In this document: positions 27,300 through 34,632 of the stretch, in pieces | How positions within the stretch are numbered: position 1 is the stretch's first letter | Layout: each line of letters begins with the position of its first letter | DNA from: Gracilibacillus alcaliphilus | GTDB taxonomy: Bacteria; Bacillota; Bacilli; Bacillales; Amphibacillaceae | Length of the DNA stretch: 64,000 nucleotides | Reading direction: 5' to 3' | Assembly (NCBI RefSeq): GCF_016909015.1 | Contig: NZ_JAFBFA010000016.1 | Coordinates: forward strand, 1 to 64,000 | Notes under the pieces: generated by a model | Told to the model about the DNA's origin: nothing | Seen by the model: the letters and a program-made list of their open reading frames with translations, nothing else | Databases searched by the model: none | Translations under genes and position numbers: made by a program

Positions 27300-27959
27300 A
27301 TGAACACGTTAGCTATTGTGCATACGACACCTGTAACGATTGAGCCTTTAAAAATATTAGCAAAAGAAAAGATCCCTGATTATCAGGTGATTAATTTTGT
27401 GGATGATTCTATTCTTCCTCAACTCGTAGAAGATCCTGGTCATATGATATTTGTCAAACGAAAAATCATTCAATACATGAAATTTGCTGAGGAGACAGGT
27501 GCGGATATTATTCTTAATGCGTGTTCATCGGTTGGGGAAGTAGTAGGAGAAGCAGAGAAACAATTGCATATACCTGTTGTCCGAATCGATGAAGCAATGG
27601 CAGAACAGGCTGTATCTAAAGGAACAAAGATAGCAATAGCAGCCACACTGGCTACCACCTTGACACCAACCAAGGCATTATTAGAAGCGAAAGCGAAGGG
27701 GGCGGGAAAACAGATAGAGCTAGAAACCGTGACAGCTCATGAAGCCTATCAAAAGTTAATGAATGGTGAGCAAGAAGAACATGACCACATTCTTAAAGAA
27801 CAGTTGGAGCAAATGGCTCACCAGTCCGATCTTGTGGTGCTGGCTCAAGCATCTATGGCCAGAGTTGCTGCACAATTACCGAAATCATTACAAAGTAAAT
27901 TCTTATCAAGTCCAGCACTGGGAATGCAGCGCGTGAAAGAAATAGCAGAGAGGATCTAG
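27300..27959 (+). CDS. Asp/Glu/hydantoin racemase-family protein with a single catalytic Cys
   Basis: A 219-aa cytoplasmic protein with the Asp/Glu racemase fold. The first conserved cysteine is C75 in ILNACSSVGEVVGEAE. The position of the second catalytic cysteine reads VVLAQASMARV, with alanine or serine, so a two-base racemase mechanism looks impossible and a different reaction (isomerase or decarboxylase-like) should be considered. Start ATG 27300 has AAAGGAGG just upstream. The frame is open to 27243, but that segment contains the operator. It is the first gene of the 27.3-34.4 kb operon, next to an FGGY kinase, and presumably acts on an intermediate of the same pathway. Confidence 0.75.
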   Translation: MNTLAIVHTTPVTIEPLKILAKEKIPDYQVINFVDDSILPQLVEDPGHMIFVKRKIIQYMKFAEETGADIILNACSSVGEVVGEAEKQLHIPVVRIDEAMAEQAVSKGTKIAIAATLATTLTPTKALLEAKAKGAGKQIELETVTAHEAYQKLMNGEQEEHDHILKEQLEQMAHQSDLVVLAQASMARVAAQLPKSLQSKFLSSPALGMQRVKEIAERI

Positions 27960-27960
27960 C

Positions 27961-29460
27961 ATGATGAGTCTATTAGGAATAGATATAGGAACTACTAATC
28001 TTAAAGCAGGCCTGTTTAATCAAGCAGGCCGTTTGATAGATGTCAAAACCACTCCACATCAGGTACATTATGACGAGCATTCTTTTCCTTATTATGACCC
28101 AGAGGCACTTATAGAATCTGTTATGGGACTAATAGAGGAGCTGCAAAACCATAACAGTCACCCTGTTGAAGCGATTGGAATTACAAGTATGGCGGAGAGC
28201 GGGCTGTTAGTCAATCAAAGGACAGGTAAGTTTATTTCGCCGATCCTGCCATGGTTTGATAGAAGAACGGATCAAGTAGCTTCACAATTAAGCGAAAAGA
28301 TTGATGAATTGGAACGGTTTAAAAAGACAGGGATTAAACATACTTACAAACATGGTATAGCAAAAATAGTATGGTTGAAAGAAGCGGGTTATCAGGTAGG
28401 GCAAGATGTTAAATGGTTATCTGCTGCTGATTTACTTGCCTTTCATTTAACGAAAGAAGTGGCCACAGATTATACATTAGCGGCTAGAACTTATGCTTAT
28501 CGAATCGATATAAAGGAATGGGATCGCTCCTTTATTAGGGAATGCGGCTTGGATGAAGAACTCTTCCCGGAAGTGAAAGCAAGTTATCAACCGATTGGCT
28601 CTGTGGTAGCAGGCTTTGAGCATCGCGGGATCAAAGAAGGTGTGCCTGTAGTCATAGCTGGGCATGATCATGTGTGTGCAGCTTTAGCAGTCGGGGCTGT
28701 CACTCCTGACATCGCATTAGATTCCATTGGCACTGCCGAAACACTGGTAGGCTCTGTACCAGAAAGGGCTATAACGGAAGCTGACTATCATTCCGGCTTT
28801 AATTATGGTGTGCATGTATTGCCAAACCGATTATTTTGGATGGGGGCACTTCAATCGTCCGGCGGTTCAATCGAATGGTTCCGTCATTTGCTGGCAGACG
28901 ACAAGTTAACCTATGAAGAGCTGTTGTCTTTACTTGGCCAAAGCGATAATCAGCCTACTGGAATTCTTTATTTTCCTTATATCACTGGAAGTGGTGCACC
29001 TCAGCCTGATCCAGCAGTAAACGGTGCATTGATTGGATTGAAGGCTTCTCATCATAAGGCTGATATTATAAAAGCTGTTTTAGAAGGCTTGTCCTATGAA
29101 TTCAAATGGATGAAAGACACGATGGAATCGATTTTGTCTTCCCCGCTGGATACGATTATTTCAGTTGGCGGAGGGACGAAAAACAAATATTGGATGCAAT
29201 TGAAAGCAAATGTCTTGAATTGTCCGATCAGGATTCCCGATATAACCGAAGCGGCTTTAATGGGGGCTGCCATGCTGGCTGGCCTGGCAAAAGGAATGTA
29301 TCGTGATGAAGAACAAATGCTGGATACCCTTGCTTACATAAACAAGGCAGACATACATCCTGATGTATCCGTATATAAGCAATATCAAGCAATCTATCAG
29401 AACGGTTACCTGAGGCTGCAAGAACCGTTAAGAGATTTATCGCAGCGTAACTGGCTGTAA
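27961..29460 (+). CDS. FGGY-family carbohydrate kinase
   Basis: Sugar kinase of 499 aa. The N-terminal FGGY domain begins GIDIGTTNLKAGLFNQAGRL, and the substrate-side motif is PILPWFDRRTDQVASQL. The C-terminal ATPase domain has SVGGGTKNKYWMQLKANVL and an AALMGAAMLAGLA end. The family includes xylulo-, ribulo-, fuculo- and erythritol kinases, and I cannot choose the substrate. It starts 1 bp after the racemase-like gene. Its last codons (SQRNWL and stop) lie inside a repeat element that has a second copy at 53211-53320, so the C-terminus may have been reshaped by an insertion. Confidence 0.88.
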   Translation: MMSLLGIDIGTTNLKAGLFNQAGRLIDVKTTPHQVHYDEHSFPYYDPEALIESVMGLIEELQNHNSHPVEAIGITSMAESGLLVNQRTGKFISPILPWFDRRTDQVASQLSEKIDELERFKKTGIKHTYKHGIAKIVWLKEAGYQVGQDVKWLSAADLLAFHLTKEVATDYTLAARTYAYRIDIKEWDRSFIRECGLDEELFPEVKASYQPIGSVVAGFEHRGIKEGVPVVIAGHDHVCAALAVGAVTPDIALDSIGTAETLVGSVPERAITEADYHSGFNYGVHVLPNRLFWMGALQSSGGSIEWFRHLLADDKLTYEELLSLLGQSDNQPTGILYFPYITGSGAPQPDPAVNGALIGLKASHHKADIIKAVLEGLSYEFKWMKDTMESILSSPLDTIISVGGGTKNKYWMQLKANVLNCPIRIPDITEAALMGAAMLAGLAKGMYRDEEQMLDTLAYINKADIHPDVSVYKQYQAIYQNGYLRLQEPLRDLSQRNWL

Positions 29461-29690
29461 CACTCCCGCTTCAAGAAATAAGGAAACACATCTAATCTAG
29501 GTGGGAGATCCAACAGCCAGTAACGGCCCGATTGGTTCAACTAATGTTCAGCGGGGCAAGAGAAAGCTGACTAAGTTCGAGACGCTGTGTCGTAACGCCT
29601 GGGATTGCGATTACTCATCCCATCGAAGTGATTTGCACTAGCACATCCTATGCGTCGAGACCCCACTGCACGAAGTTTCACTTTATATAG
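29441..29690 (+). repeat. Structured repeat, copy A (possible IS200/IS605 remnant)
   Basis: The first 110 bases (to about 29550) match copy B at 53211-53320 with only scattered differences. They contain a hairpin-forming segment (CTCCCGC...GTGGGAG) and the shared block ATCCAACAGCCAGTAACGGC. The rest, to about 29690, ends in GACCCCACTGCACGAAG, which resembles IS605 right ends. The repeat begins inside the last codons of the FGGY kinase gene. No transposase gene is attached. Confidence 0.6.
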
Positions 29691-29722
29691 AAATAATCAT
29701 TAATCAAAGAGAGGTTTTTATT

Positions 29723-30655
29723 ATGAAAACAGAGAAATTATCTAATGTGGTGACATTAAAGAAAGCGTTGGAGCAAGCGGAAAAAGGCAATTATGCTATC
29801 GGGTCATTTTCTCCTCGTTATACCGATATGATTCGTCCTATTTTAAGAGCGGGTGAGAAAACACAGTCTCCTGTTATCGTTCAAATCTCTCAAAAGGAGT
29901 TAGACCGTTATGGCGTAACGCCGTTTGAAGTGGGAGAAGAATTCTACCAAGCTATACAAGATGAGAAGATTACAATTCCAGCTGTTCTTCATTTAGATCA
30001 TACGAAAGATTTTCAGGTGATTAAGGATGCTATAAAAGCTGGTTTTACGTCTGTCATGATTGATGCTTCCGAACATCCATTTGAAAAGAATGCAGAAATC
30101 AGTGCAGAAGTGGCAGCCTATGCACATGCAAAAGGGGTTTCTGTTGAGGCGGAACTTGGTATGATTGGAACCACTGATTTTATTGAAACAGATAAAGATG
30201 AAGAACTCTATACAGACCCGGAAGAAGCGCTTGAATTTGTTAAACGTACGAATACCGATGCCCTGGCTGTTTCTGTAGGCACAGCACATGGTGTCTATAA
30301 TGTGAGAGAGCCAAAAGTGGATATCGAACGTTTGAAGGCAATTCGTGCCTTAACCTCTGTCCATTTAGTACTCCATGGCGGATCAGGTGTACCGTCCGAG
30401 ATGATTCAGGCGGCGATGAAGATTCCAAATGGCGGTGTCAGTAAGGTAAATATTGCAACTGATTTAGAATTAAGTTTATTAGGTGCACTTGGAAGGAAAG
30501 AAAGAATGACCAATGCGGTATGCAAACAATTACCAGAGAATCAAAAGCGTGCAGGCCAAGATGCTGTTGAACAAACGGTGATAGATAAAATTAGCAACTT
30601 TTTAAACAGTGCAGACCAAGCCAAGAACTTCAAATTGTATATGAAGAAGAGCTGA
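29723..30655 (+). CDS. Class II fructose-bisphosphate/tagatose-type aldolase
   Basis: Zinc-dependent aldolase of 310 aa, related to FbaA and GatY/KbaY. Visible active-site features are HLDHTKD (D92, H93), the VEAELG segment (143-146), SVGTAHG (H189), LHGGSG (H218) and VNIATDLE. It should split a ketose 1-phosphate or bisphosphate to dihydroxyacetone phosphate and an aldehyde. AGAGAGG precedes the ATG. The family is broad, and the SIS and FGGY neighbours suggest a rarer sugar than fructose bisphosphate. Confidence 0.88.
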   Translation: MKTEKLSNVVTLKKALEQAEKGNYAIGSFSPRYTDMIRPILRAGEKTQSPVIVQISQKELDRYGVTPFEVGEEFYQAIQDEKITIPAVLHLDHTKDFQVIKDAIKAGFTSVMIDASEHPFEKNAEISAEVAAYAHAKGVSVEAELGMIGTTDFIETDKDEELYTDPEEALEFVKRTNTDALAVSVGTAHGVYNVREPKVDIERLKAIRALTSVHLVLHGGSGVPSEMIQAAMKIPNGGVSKVNIATDLELSLLGALGRKERMTNAVCKQLPENQKRAGQDAVEQTVIDKISNFLNSADQAKNFKLYMKKS

Positions 30656-30688
30656 TTATGTCTGACAACATAATGGAGTGGATGTGAC

Positions 30689-31348
30689 ATGATAACGAAA
30701 AGCGAGATAAATAAACAGCTGCAGGCTGTAGGCCGTTACATGATGGATAATGAACTAGCTTGGGGAAATGCAGGGAATATCAGTGCCCGGACTGCAACAG
30801 ATAGTTTTTTAATCACGGCCAGTGGGACATATCTGGGAGAATTAACGACAGAAGATCTGGTGGAGTGTACCCTTGGCCAGACGCTGGATGACCAAACGAA
30901 AAAACCGTCAAAGGAAGTGCCGATGCATCTAGCTATCTATCAGGAACGTCCGGAAATTCAAGCAGTTCTTCATGCATCTCCTTTTTACAGTACATTAGCA
31001 GCTTGTGCGAATATAGATATTCCATCGGACTGGTTTGTAGAATCTATGTACTATTTGGAACGTGTAGAGCGAATAGGGTACCAGCATCCGGGTTCAGAGT
31101 TGTTAGGAGAGGCCGTAAGAGAAAAGGCCAAACAAGCCAATATTCTTTTGTTAGAAAATCATGGTGTACTTGTTTATGATACAAGTATTAAAGAAGCGAG
31201 GATGGCATTGCAAACATTAGAGTTTACGTGCCGAATGATGATAACAGCGAGAGGCGCCTCCGTTGATTTGCGTTCCATTCCTCAGCCTGTCGTCGATGAT
31301 TTTCTTCAGCATTCGGGATATAAGCCAAAAAGAAAGTGGGGTGAATAA
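30689..31348 (+). CDS. Class II aldolase/adducin-family protein with altered metal site
   Basis: A 219-aa protein of the FucA/AraD/OtnC superfamily. It keeps the GNAGNISAR phosphate-binding start, the acidic residue E76 (SKEVPMHLAIY), H95 and H158 (LLENHGVLVY). The usual His-x-His zinc pair reads H95-A-S97, so one metal ligand of the textbook site is missing. The gene sits directly before a DUF1537 kinase. The same pairing occurs in the OtnC-OtnK system, where OtnC decarboxylates 3-oxo-tetronate 4-phosphate, so a related role is plausible. It is separated by 33 bp from the class II aldolase and abuts the kinase. Confidence 0.82.
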   Translation: MITKSEINKQLQAVGRYMMDNELAWGNAGNISARTATDSFLITASGTYLGELTTEDLVECTLGQTLDDQTKKPSKEVPMHLAIYQERPEIQAVLHASPFYSTLAACANIDIPSDWFVESMYYLERVERIGYQHPGSELLGEAVREKAKQANILLLENHGVLVYDTSIKEARMALQTLEFTCRMMITARGASVDLRSIPQPVVDDFLQHSGYKPKRKWGE

Positions 31349-32638
31349 ATGTTTGGCGTTATTGCTGATGACATAACAGGGGCGAATGATATCGGCATTA
31401 TGTTCAGTAAGTCGGGATATATTGCTGATATCTACAGTTATCATGCTGACGTATTGCGTGAAATCCTAGCGGAACAGCCGGATGTATTAATTTTTGACAC
31501 AGATTCCAGGCTGGACCATGCCGAAACGGCTTATCAAAAGGTTTACAAGGCAACAAAAGATATACAGCAGGCAGGAGCTAAGCAATTCTACAATAAAACT
31601 TGTTCGGTTTTTCGTGGTAATATCGGTGCCGAATTTGATGCGATGTTAGATGCCTTGAAGGAGGAGTTTGCGATCGTCGTGTTGGGCTTTCCGCAAAACG
31701 GCAGAACAACTGTGGATTCTACGCACTATGTATATGGCGTGAAATTGGAGGATTCTCAATTTAATCGTGATCCGATCCACCCTATGACACAATCTGATTT
31801 AGTATCTATTTTACAGCAGCAGACTAGCAGAAAAGTAGGGGCGATCACCCATGATGTGATAAAACTGGGAGCTGCTGCTATTAAACAACAAATACAACAG
31901 ATAAAGCGGAATAAACGTTTTCATTATGTTATCTTAGATGTAACAGAGCAAAAGGACTTAGCTGAAATTGCCAAGGCTATCCATCAGGAAAAAGTCATAT
32001 GCGGCAGTTCGGCGCTGGCTGAGGAAATTCCGAAAGCAGTTGGTAAACAGGTATATCCAGTGAATCATCTGCCATTGCCAAAGATGATTCCAAACAAAGG
32101 GCTTTTTTGTGTGGCTGGCAGTTTAACTCCTCAAACATTTAAGCAAATAGAATATATGAAACGAAATAATCATAGGGTTCTTACACTGGATACCCTGTTG
32201 TTTATTACTAGAAATGACAAGGAAGCATTTATACAACAGCTGCAAGCCCAAATCATTGATAAGATCCAGTCGGGCAGTCATGTGATCCTCCATTCTTCTA
32301 ATACAGCTGATCAAGTGGAACAAACCAAACAGGCAGGAGCCAAACTGGGCTGGTCGAATACGGAGATTTCCCGCTTCGTTTCGGAAACAATGGCAAATAT
32401 CACTGCAGCAGTGATCCGGCAAACAGGGCAATATCGATTAGTCGTTGCAGGCGGAGATACTTCTGCAACGGTATGCAAGGTTTTAGGTATTGGCGGAATG
32501 AGGGTTTGGAAGGAGATTCAGCCTGGTTTACCCTCCTGTTTATCACATACGAGTCCGCCTTATTTATTAGTGTTAAAGTCAGGAAGCTTTGGAGATGAAG
32601 CATTTATTGAAAAGGCGTTTGATCATTTATCCCGGTGA
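31349..32638 (+). CDS. Four-carbon acid-sugar kinase (DUF1537, OtnK-like)
   Basis: Kinase of 429 aa. The N-terminal substrate domain starts with the family hallmark MFGVIADDITGANDIGIMFS and has YNKTCSVFRGNIGAEFDAML. The C-terminal nucleotide domain has LVVAGGDTSATVCKVLGI and SGSFGDEAFIEKAFDHL. Characterised members phosphorylate D-erythronate, D-threonate or 3-oxo-tetronates. It starts directly at the end of the aldolase/adducin gene, so the two are translated together. The usual NAD-dependent dehydrogenase partner (LtnD or PdxA2) is absent from this operon. Confidence 0.88.
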   Translation: MFGVIADDITGANDIGIMFSKSGYIADIYSYHADVLREILAEQPDVLIFDTDSRLDHAETAYQKVYKATKDIQQAGAKQFYNKTCSVFRGNIGAEFDAMLDALKEEFAIVVLGFPQNGRTTVDSTHYVYGVKLEDSQFNRDPIHPMTQSDLVSILQQQTSRKVGAITHDVIKLGAAAIKQQIQQIKRNKRFHYVILDVTEQKDLAEIAKAIHQEKVICGSSALAEEIPKAVGKQVYPVNHLPLPKMIPNKGLFCVAGSLTPQTFKQIEYMKRNNHRVLTLDTLLFITRNDKEAFIQQLQAQIIDKIQSGSHVILHSSNTADQVEQTKQAGAKLGWSNTEISRFVSETMANITAAVIRQTGQYRLVVAGGDTSATVCKVLGIGGMRVWKEIQPGLPSCLSHTSPPYLLVLKSGSFGDEAFIEKAFDHLSR

Positions 32639-32824
32639 AACTGTTTGTAAGCCTCTCCACTTAAGGACTTTGTTGGATTTCAAAGAGTCTAAACGAGGGA
32701 TAACGGACACCAACACCCCGATAAGTCTTGCTGGCTATCAGTGGGATAAGAAAAACTCTCACTGATGGTGTTTCGCTTTAGCACGAAGCTAACTGTCTGT
32801 AAAAATGAGAAAGAAGGTGAAGAA
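32639..32824 (+). repeat. Intergenic segment with a diverged copy of the structured repeat
   Basis: Begins with AACTGTTTGTAAGCCTC and CCACTT, which match copy B (53219-53241) apart from two or three positions. A different hairpin follows (GACTTT...AAAGAGTC), then GGGATAACGGACA and an ACACCCCGAT block, which echo the order seen in copies A and B. It ends before the SIS gene. I read it as a more distant member of the same element family. Confidence 0.4.
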
Positions 32825-33460
32825 ATGGATGAACAATTAAACAAGCTTATAAACAAATACCCCGAACTGTCTGTCTGCGCATCAGATATAGAGCGGGCAT
32901 TTGATATACTGGCAGCAAGTTATCGTCAAGGCGGTCAACTTCTGTTATGTGGGAATGGTGGCAGTGCAGCAGACTGTGAGCATATTGTCGGGGAGTTAAT
33001 GAAAGGGTTTACGCTTAAACGACCGGTTGATGAGGTATTTAAGCAGAAATTAATCGATACGGATCCTTCAGATGGAGCTTACATGGCACAACATTTACAA
33101 CAGGCATTGCCCGCTATTTCGCTTGTTAGTCATTCCGCATTAATGACAGCCTTTGTTAATGATGTGGCTGCTGATATGGTGTTTGCCCAGCAAGTTTACG
33201 GTTATGGTAAGGAAGGTGATGTATTAATCGGCTTAAGCACCTCTGGGAATTCCGATAACGTACTGAAGGCATTGAAGGTAGCTAAAGCAAAGGGAATGCA
33301 AACCATTGGATTTACAGGAAGAACCGGCGGGAAAATGAAAGCAGCTTGTGATACGGTTATTTGTGTTCCGTGGGATGAAACATTAGATATCCAAGAAAGA
33401 CATTTACCTATTTATCATACACTTTGTATGATGTTGGAAAGGGAGTTTTTTCTATCATGA
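32825..33460 (+). CDS. SIS-domain sugar-phosphate isomerase (GmhA/DiaA-like)
   Basis: A 211-aa protein with a single SIS domain: LLLCGNGGSAADCEHIVGEL binds the sugar phosphate, and VLIGLSTSGNSDNVLKALKV is the second SIS loop. This is the pattern of phosphoheptose isomerase GmhA. An aldose/ketose phosphate isomerase role in the operon is likely, but GmhA-type residues also occur in proteins with other substrates. ATG 32825 follows AAGGTGAAGAA. The longer frame from 32765 has no RBS. Its TGA overlaps the ATG of the ROK kinase (ATGA), so the two are coupled. Confidence 0.85.
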   Translation: MDEQLNKLINKYPELSVCASDIERAFDILAASYRQGGQLLLCGNGGSAADCEHIVGELMKGFTLKRPVDEVFKQKLIDTDPSDGAYMAQHLQQALPAISLVSHSALMTAFVNDVAADMVFAQQVYGYGKEGDVLIGLSTSGNSDNVLKALKVAKAKGMQTIGFTGRTGGKMKAACDTVICVPWDETLDIQERHLPIYHTLCMMLEREFFLS

Positions 33461-34434
33461 CAATCTTAGCAGGGTTAGATATTGGGGGCACCAAATGTGC
33501 CGTTTTAGTGGGGGAATTGGTGAATGGCGAAATAGATATTATCGAAAGAGTGTCATTCCCAACACCGGCTACGCCTGAGACCTCTATAGATAAAATGACC
33601 AGTACTTTGGACAACTTAGTTGAAAAACACCAAATATCCAAGCTGACAGCTATTGGTGTTAGCTGTGGCGGACCATTGAACAGCCGGGAAGGCGTCATTA
33701 TTTCTCCGCCTAATTTACCTGGCTGGGAAAATATTGAGATAGTCAAAATGCTGGAAGATCGTTACCAAATCCCTGTCGCATTACAAAACGATGCCAATGC
33801 TGGAGCGATGGCAGAGTGGAGGTGGGGAGCAGGAAAAGGCACGAACAATATGATTTTCTTAACTTTCGGTACCGGAATGGGTGCTGGGTTAATTCTGGAT
33901 GGGCGTCTCTATTCTGGAACGAATGATTTAGCTGGGGAAGTGGGTCACATGCGCTTAGCAGAAAATGGACCTGTCGGATTCGGCAAAGCCGGTTCATTCG
34001 AAGGTTTTTGCAGTGGCGGCGGGATAGCAAGGCTGGCAGCAGATTTAGCTAAACAAGCTTTGGAAGCTGGACAATCGCCATTATTTTGTTCAACGCTTGA
34101 TCAACTGAATGATATAACTGCCAAAAAAGTAGGCGAGGCCGCCCAAGCTGGTGACGAATTAGCACTAGAGGTGTTCCGGATAGTAGGTTTCCAGCTGGGA
34201 AGAGGATTGGCATTGCTTATTGATATATTAAACCCCGAAAAAATTGTCATCGGCAGTATATATGGCAGACAGCAAGATATCTTAGAACCACTAGTATTGG
34301 CAGAATTAAAGAAAGAGGCCATTGATTTATCCTTTTCTGTTTGTGAAGTGCAGCCCGCTGGGTTAGGTGAAAAAATTGGCGACCTGGCAAGCTTCTCTAT
34401 TGCTTTACTGGCATTGGAACAAGCCAATTCCTAA
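33457..34434 (+). CDS. ROK-family sugar kinase
   Basis: Kinase of 325 aa. ATP-binding LAGLDIGGTKCAVLVGELVN opens the protein. The sugar-side motif is LQNDANAGAMAEWRWGAGKG and the catalytic block FGTGMGAGLILDGRLYSG. After GEVGHMRLAE, the usual ROK zinc motif (CxCGxxGCxE) is replaced by GKAGSFEGFCSGGGIARLA, as in a subset of ROK proteins without structural zinc. Candidate substrates are glucose, mannose, fructose or N-acetylmannosamine. Phosphorylation of mannose released by the GH38 enzymes would fit. It starts at ATG 33457, overlapping the SIS stop, and ends the operon. Confidence 0.88.
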   Translation: MTILAGLDIGGTKCAVLVGELVNGEIDIIERVSFPTPATPETSIDKMTSTLDNLVEKHQISKLTAIGVSCGGPLNSREGVIISPPNLPGWENIEIVKMLEDRYQIPVALQNDANAGAMAEWRWGAGKGTNNMIFLTFGTGMGAGLILDGRLYSGTNDLAGEVGHMRLAENGPVGFGKAGSFEGFCSGGGIARLAADLAKQALEAGQSPLFCSTLDQLNDITAKKVGEAAQAGDELALEVFRIVGFQLGRGLALLIDILNPEKIVIGSIYGRQQDILEPLVLAELKKEAIDLSFSVCEVQPAGLGEKIGDLASFSIALLALEQANS

Positions 34435-34554
34435 TTTTACATCCAGTTGGTTATCCAGTGCTGATAACGATGTTAAACTACCTCATTACCTTGGAAATGG
34501 ACTGTTAATGAAAAATGTTGCAATAAGAGATTGAAATTATAAAAGAGCGGCGAA

Positions 34555-34583
34555 TTGACAATTAACTTATCATACATTAGAAA
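34555..34583 (+). promoter_or_regulatory. Promoter of the oxidoreductase/mannosidase unit
   Basis: TTGACA (34555-34560), a 17-bp spacer and TAGAAA (34578-34583). The reading frame of the next gene runs open through this box, so an automatic start call at TTG 34555 would really be the -35 element. The LacI-type operator follows about 19 bases after the -10 box. Confidence 0.6.
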
Positions 34584-34601
34584 TTATAGAATAGAAAATA
34601 A

Positions 34602-34615
34602 TGGGAACGTTCCCA
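34602..34615. promoter_or_regulatory. LacI-type operator TGGGAACGTTCCCA
   Basis: A perfect 14-bp palindrome, identical to the core of the operator at 40790-40803 before the LacI gene at 40926. It lies between the start site and the RBS of the oxidoreductase gene, where repressor binding would stop transcription. Confidence 0.75.
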
Positions 34616-34632
34616 AAAAAGGATGTATGTTG

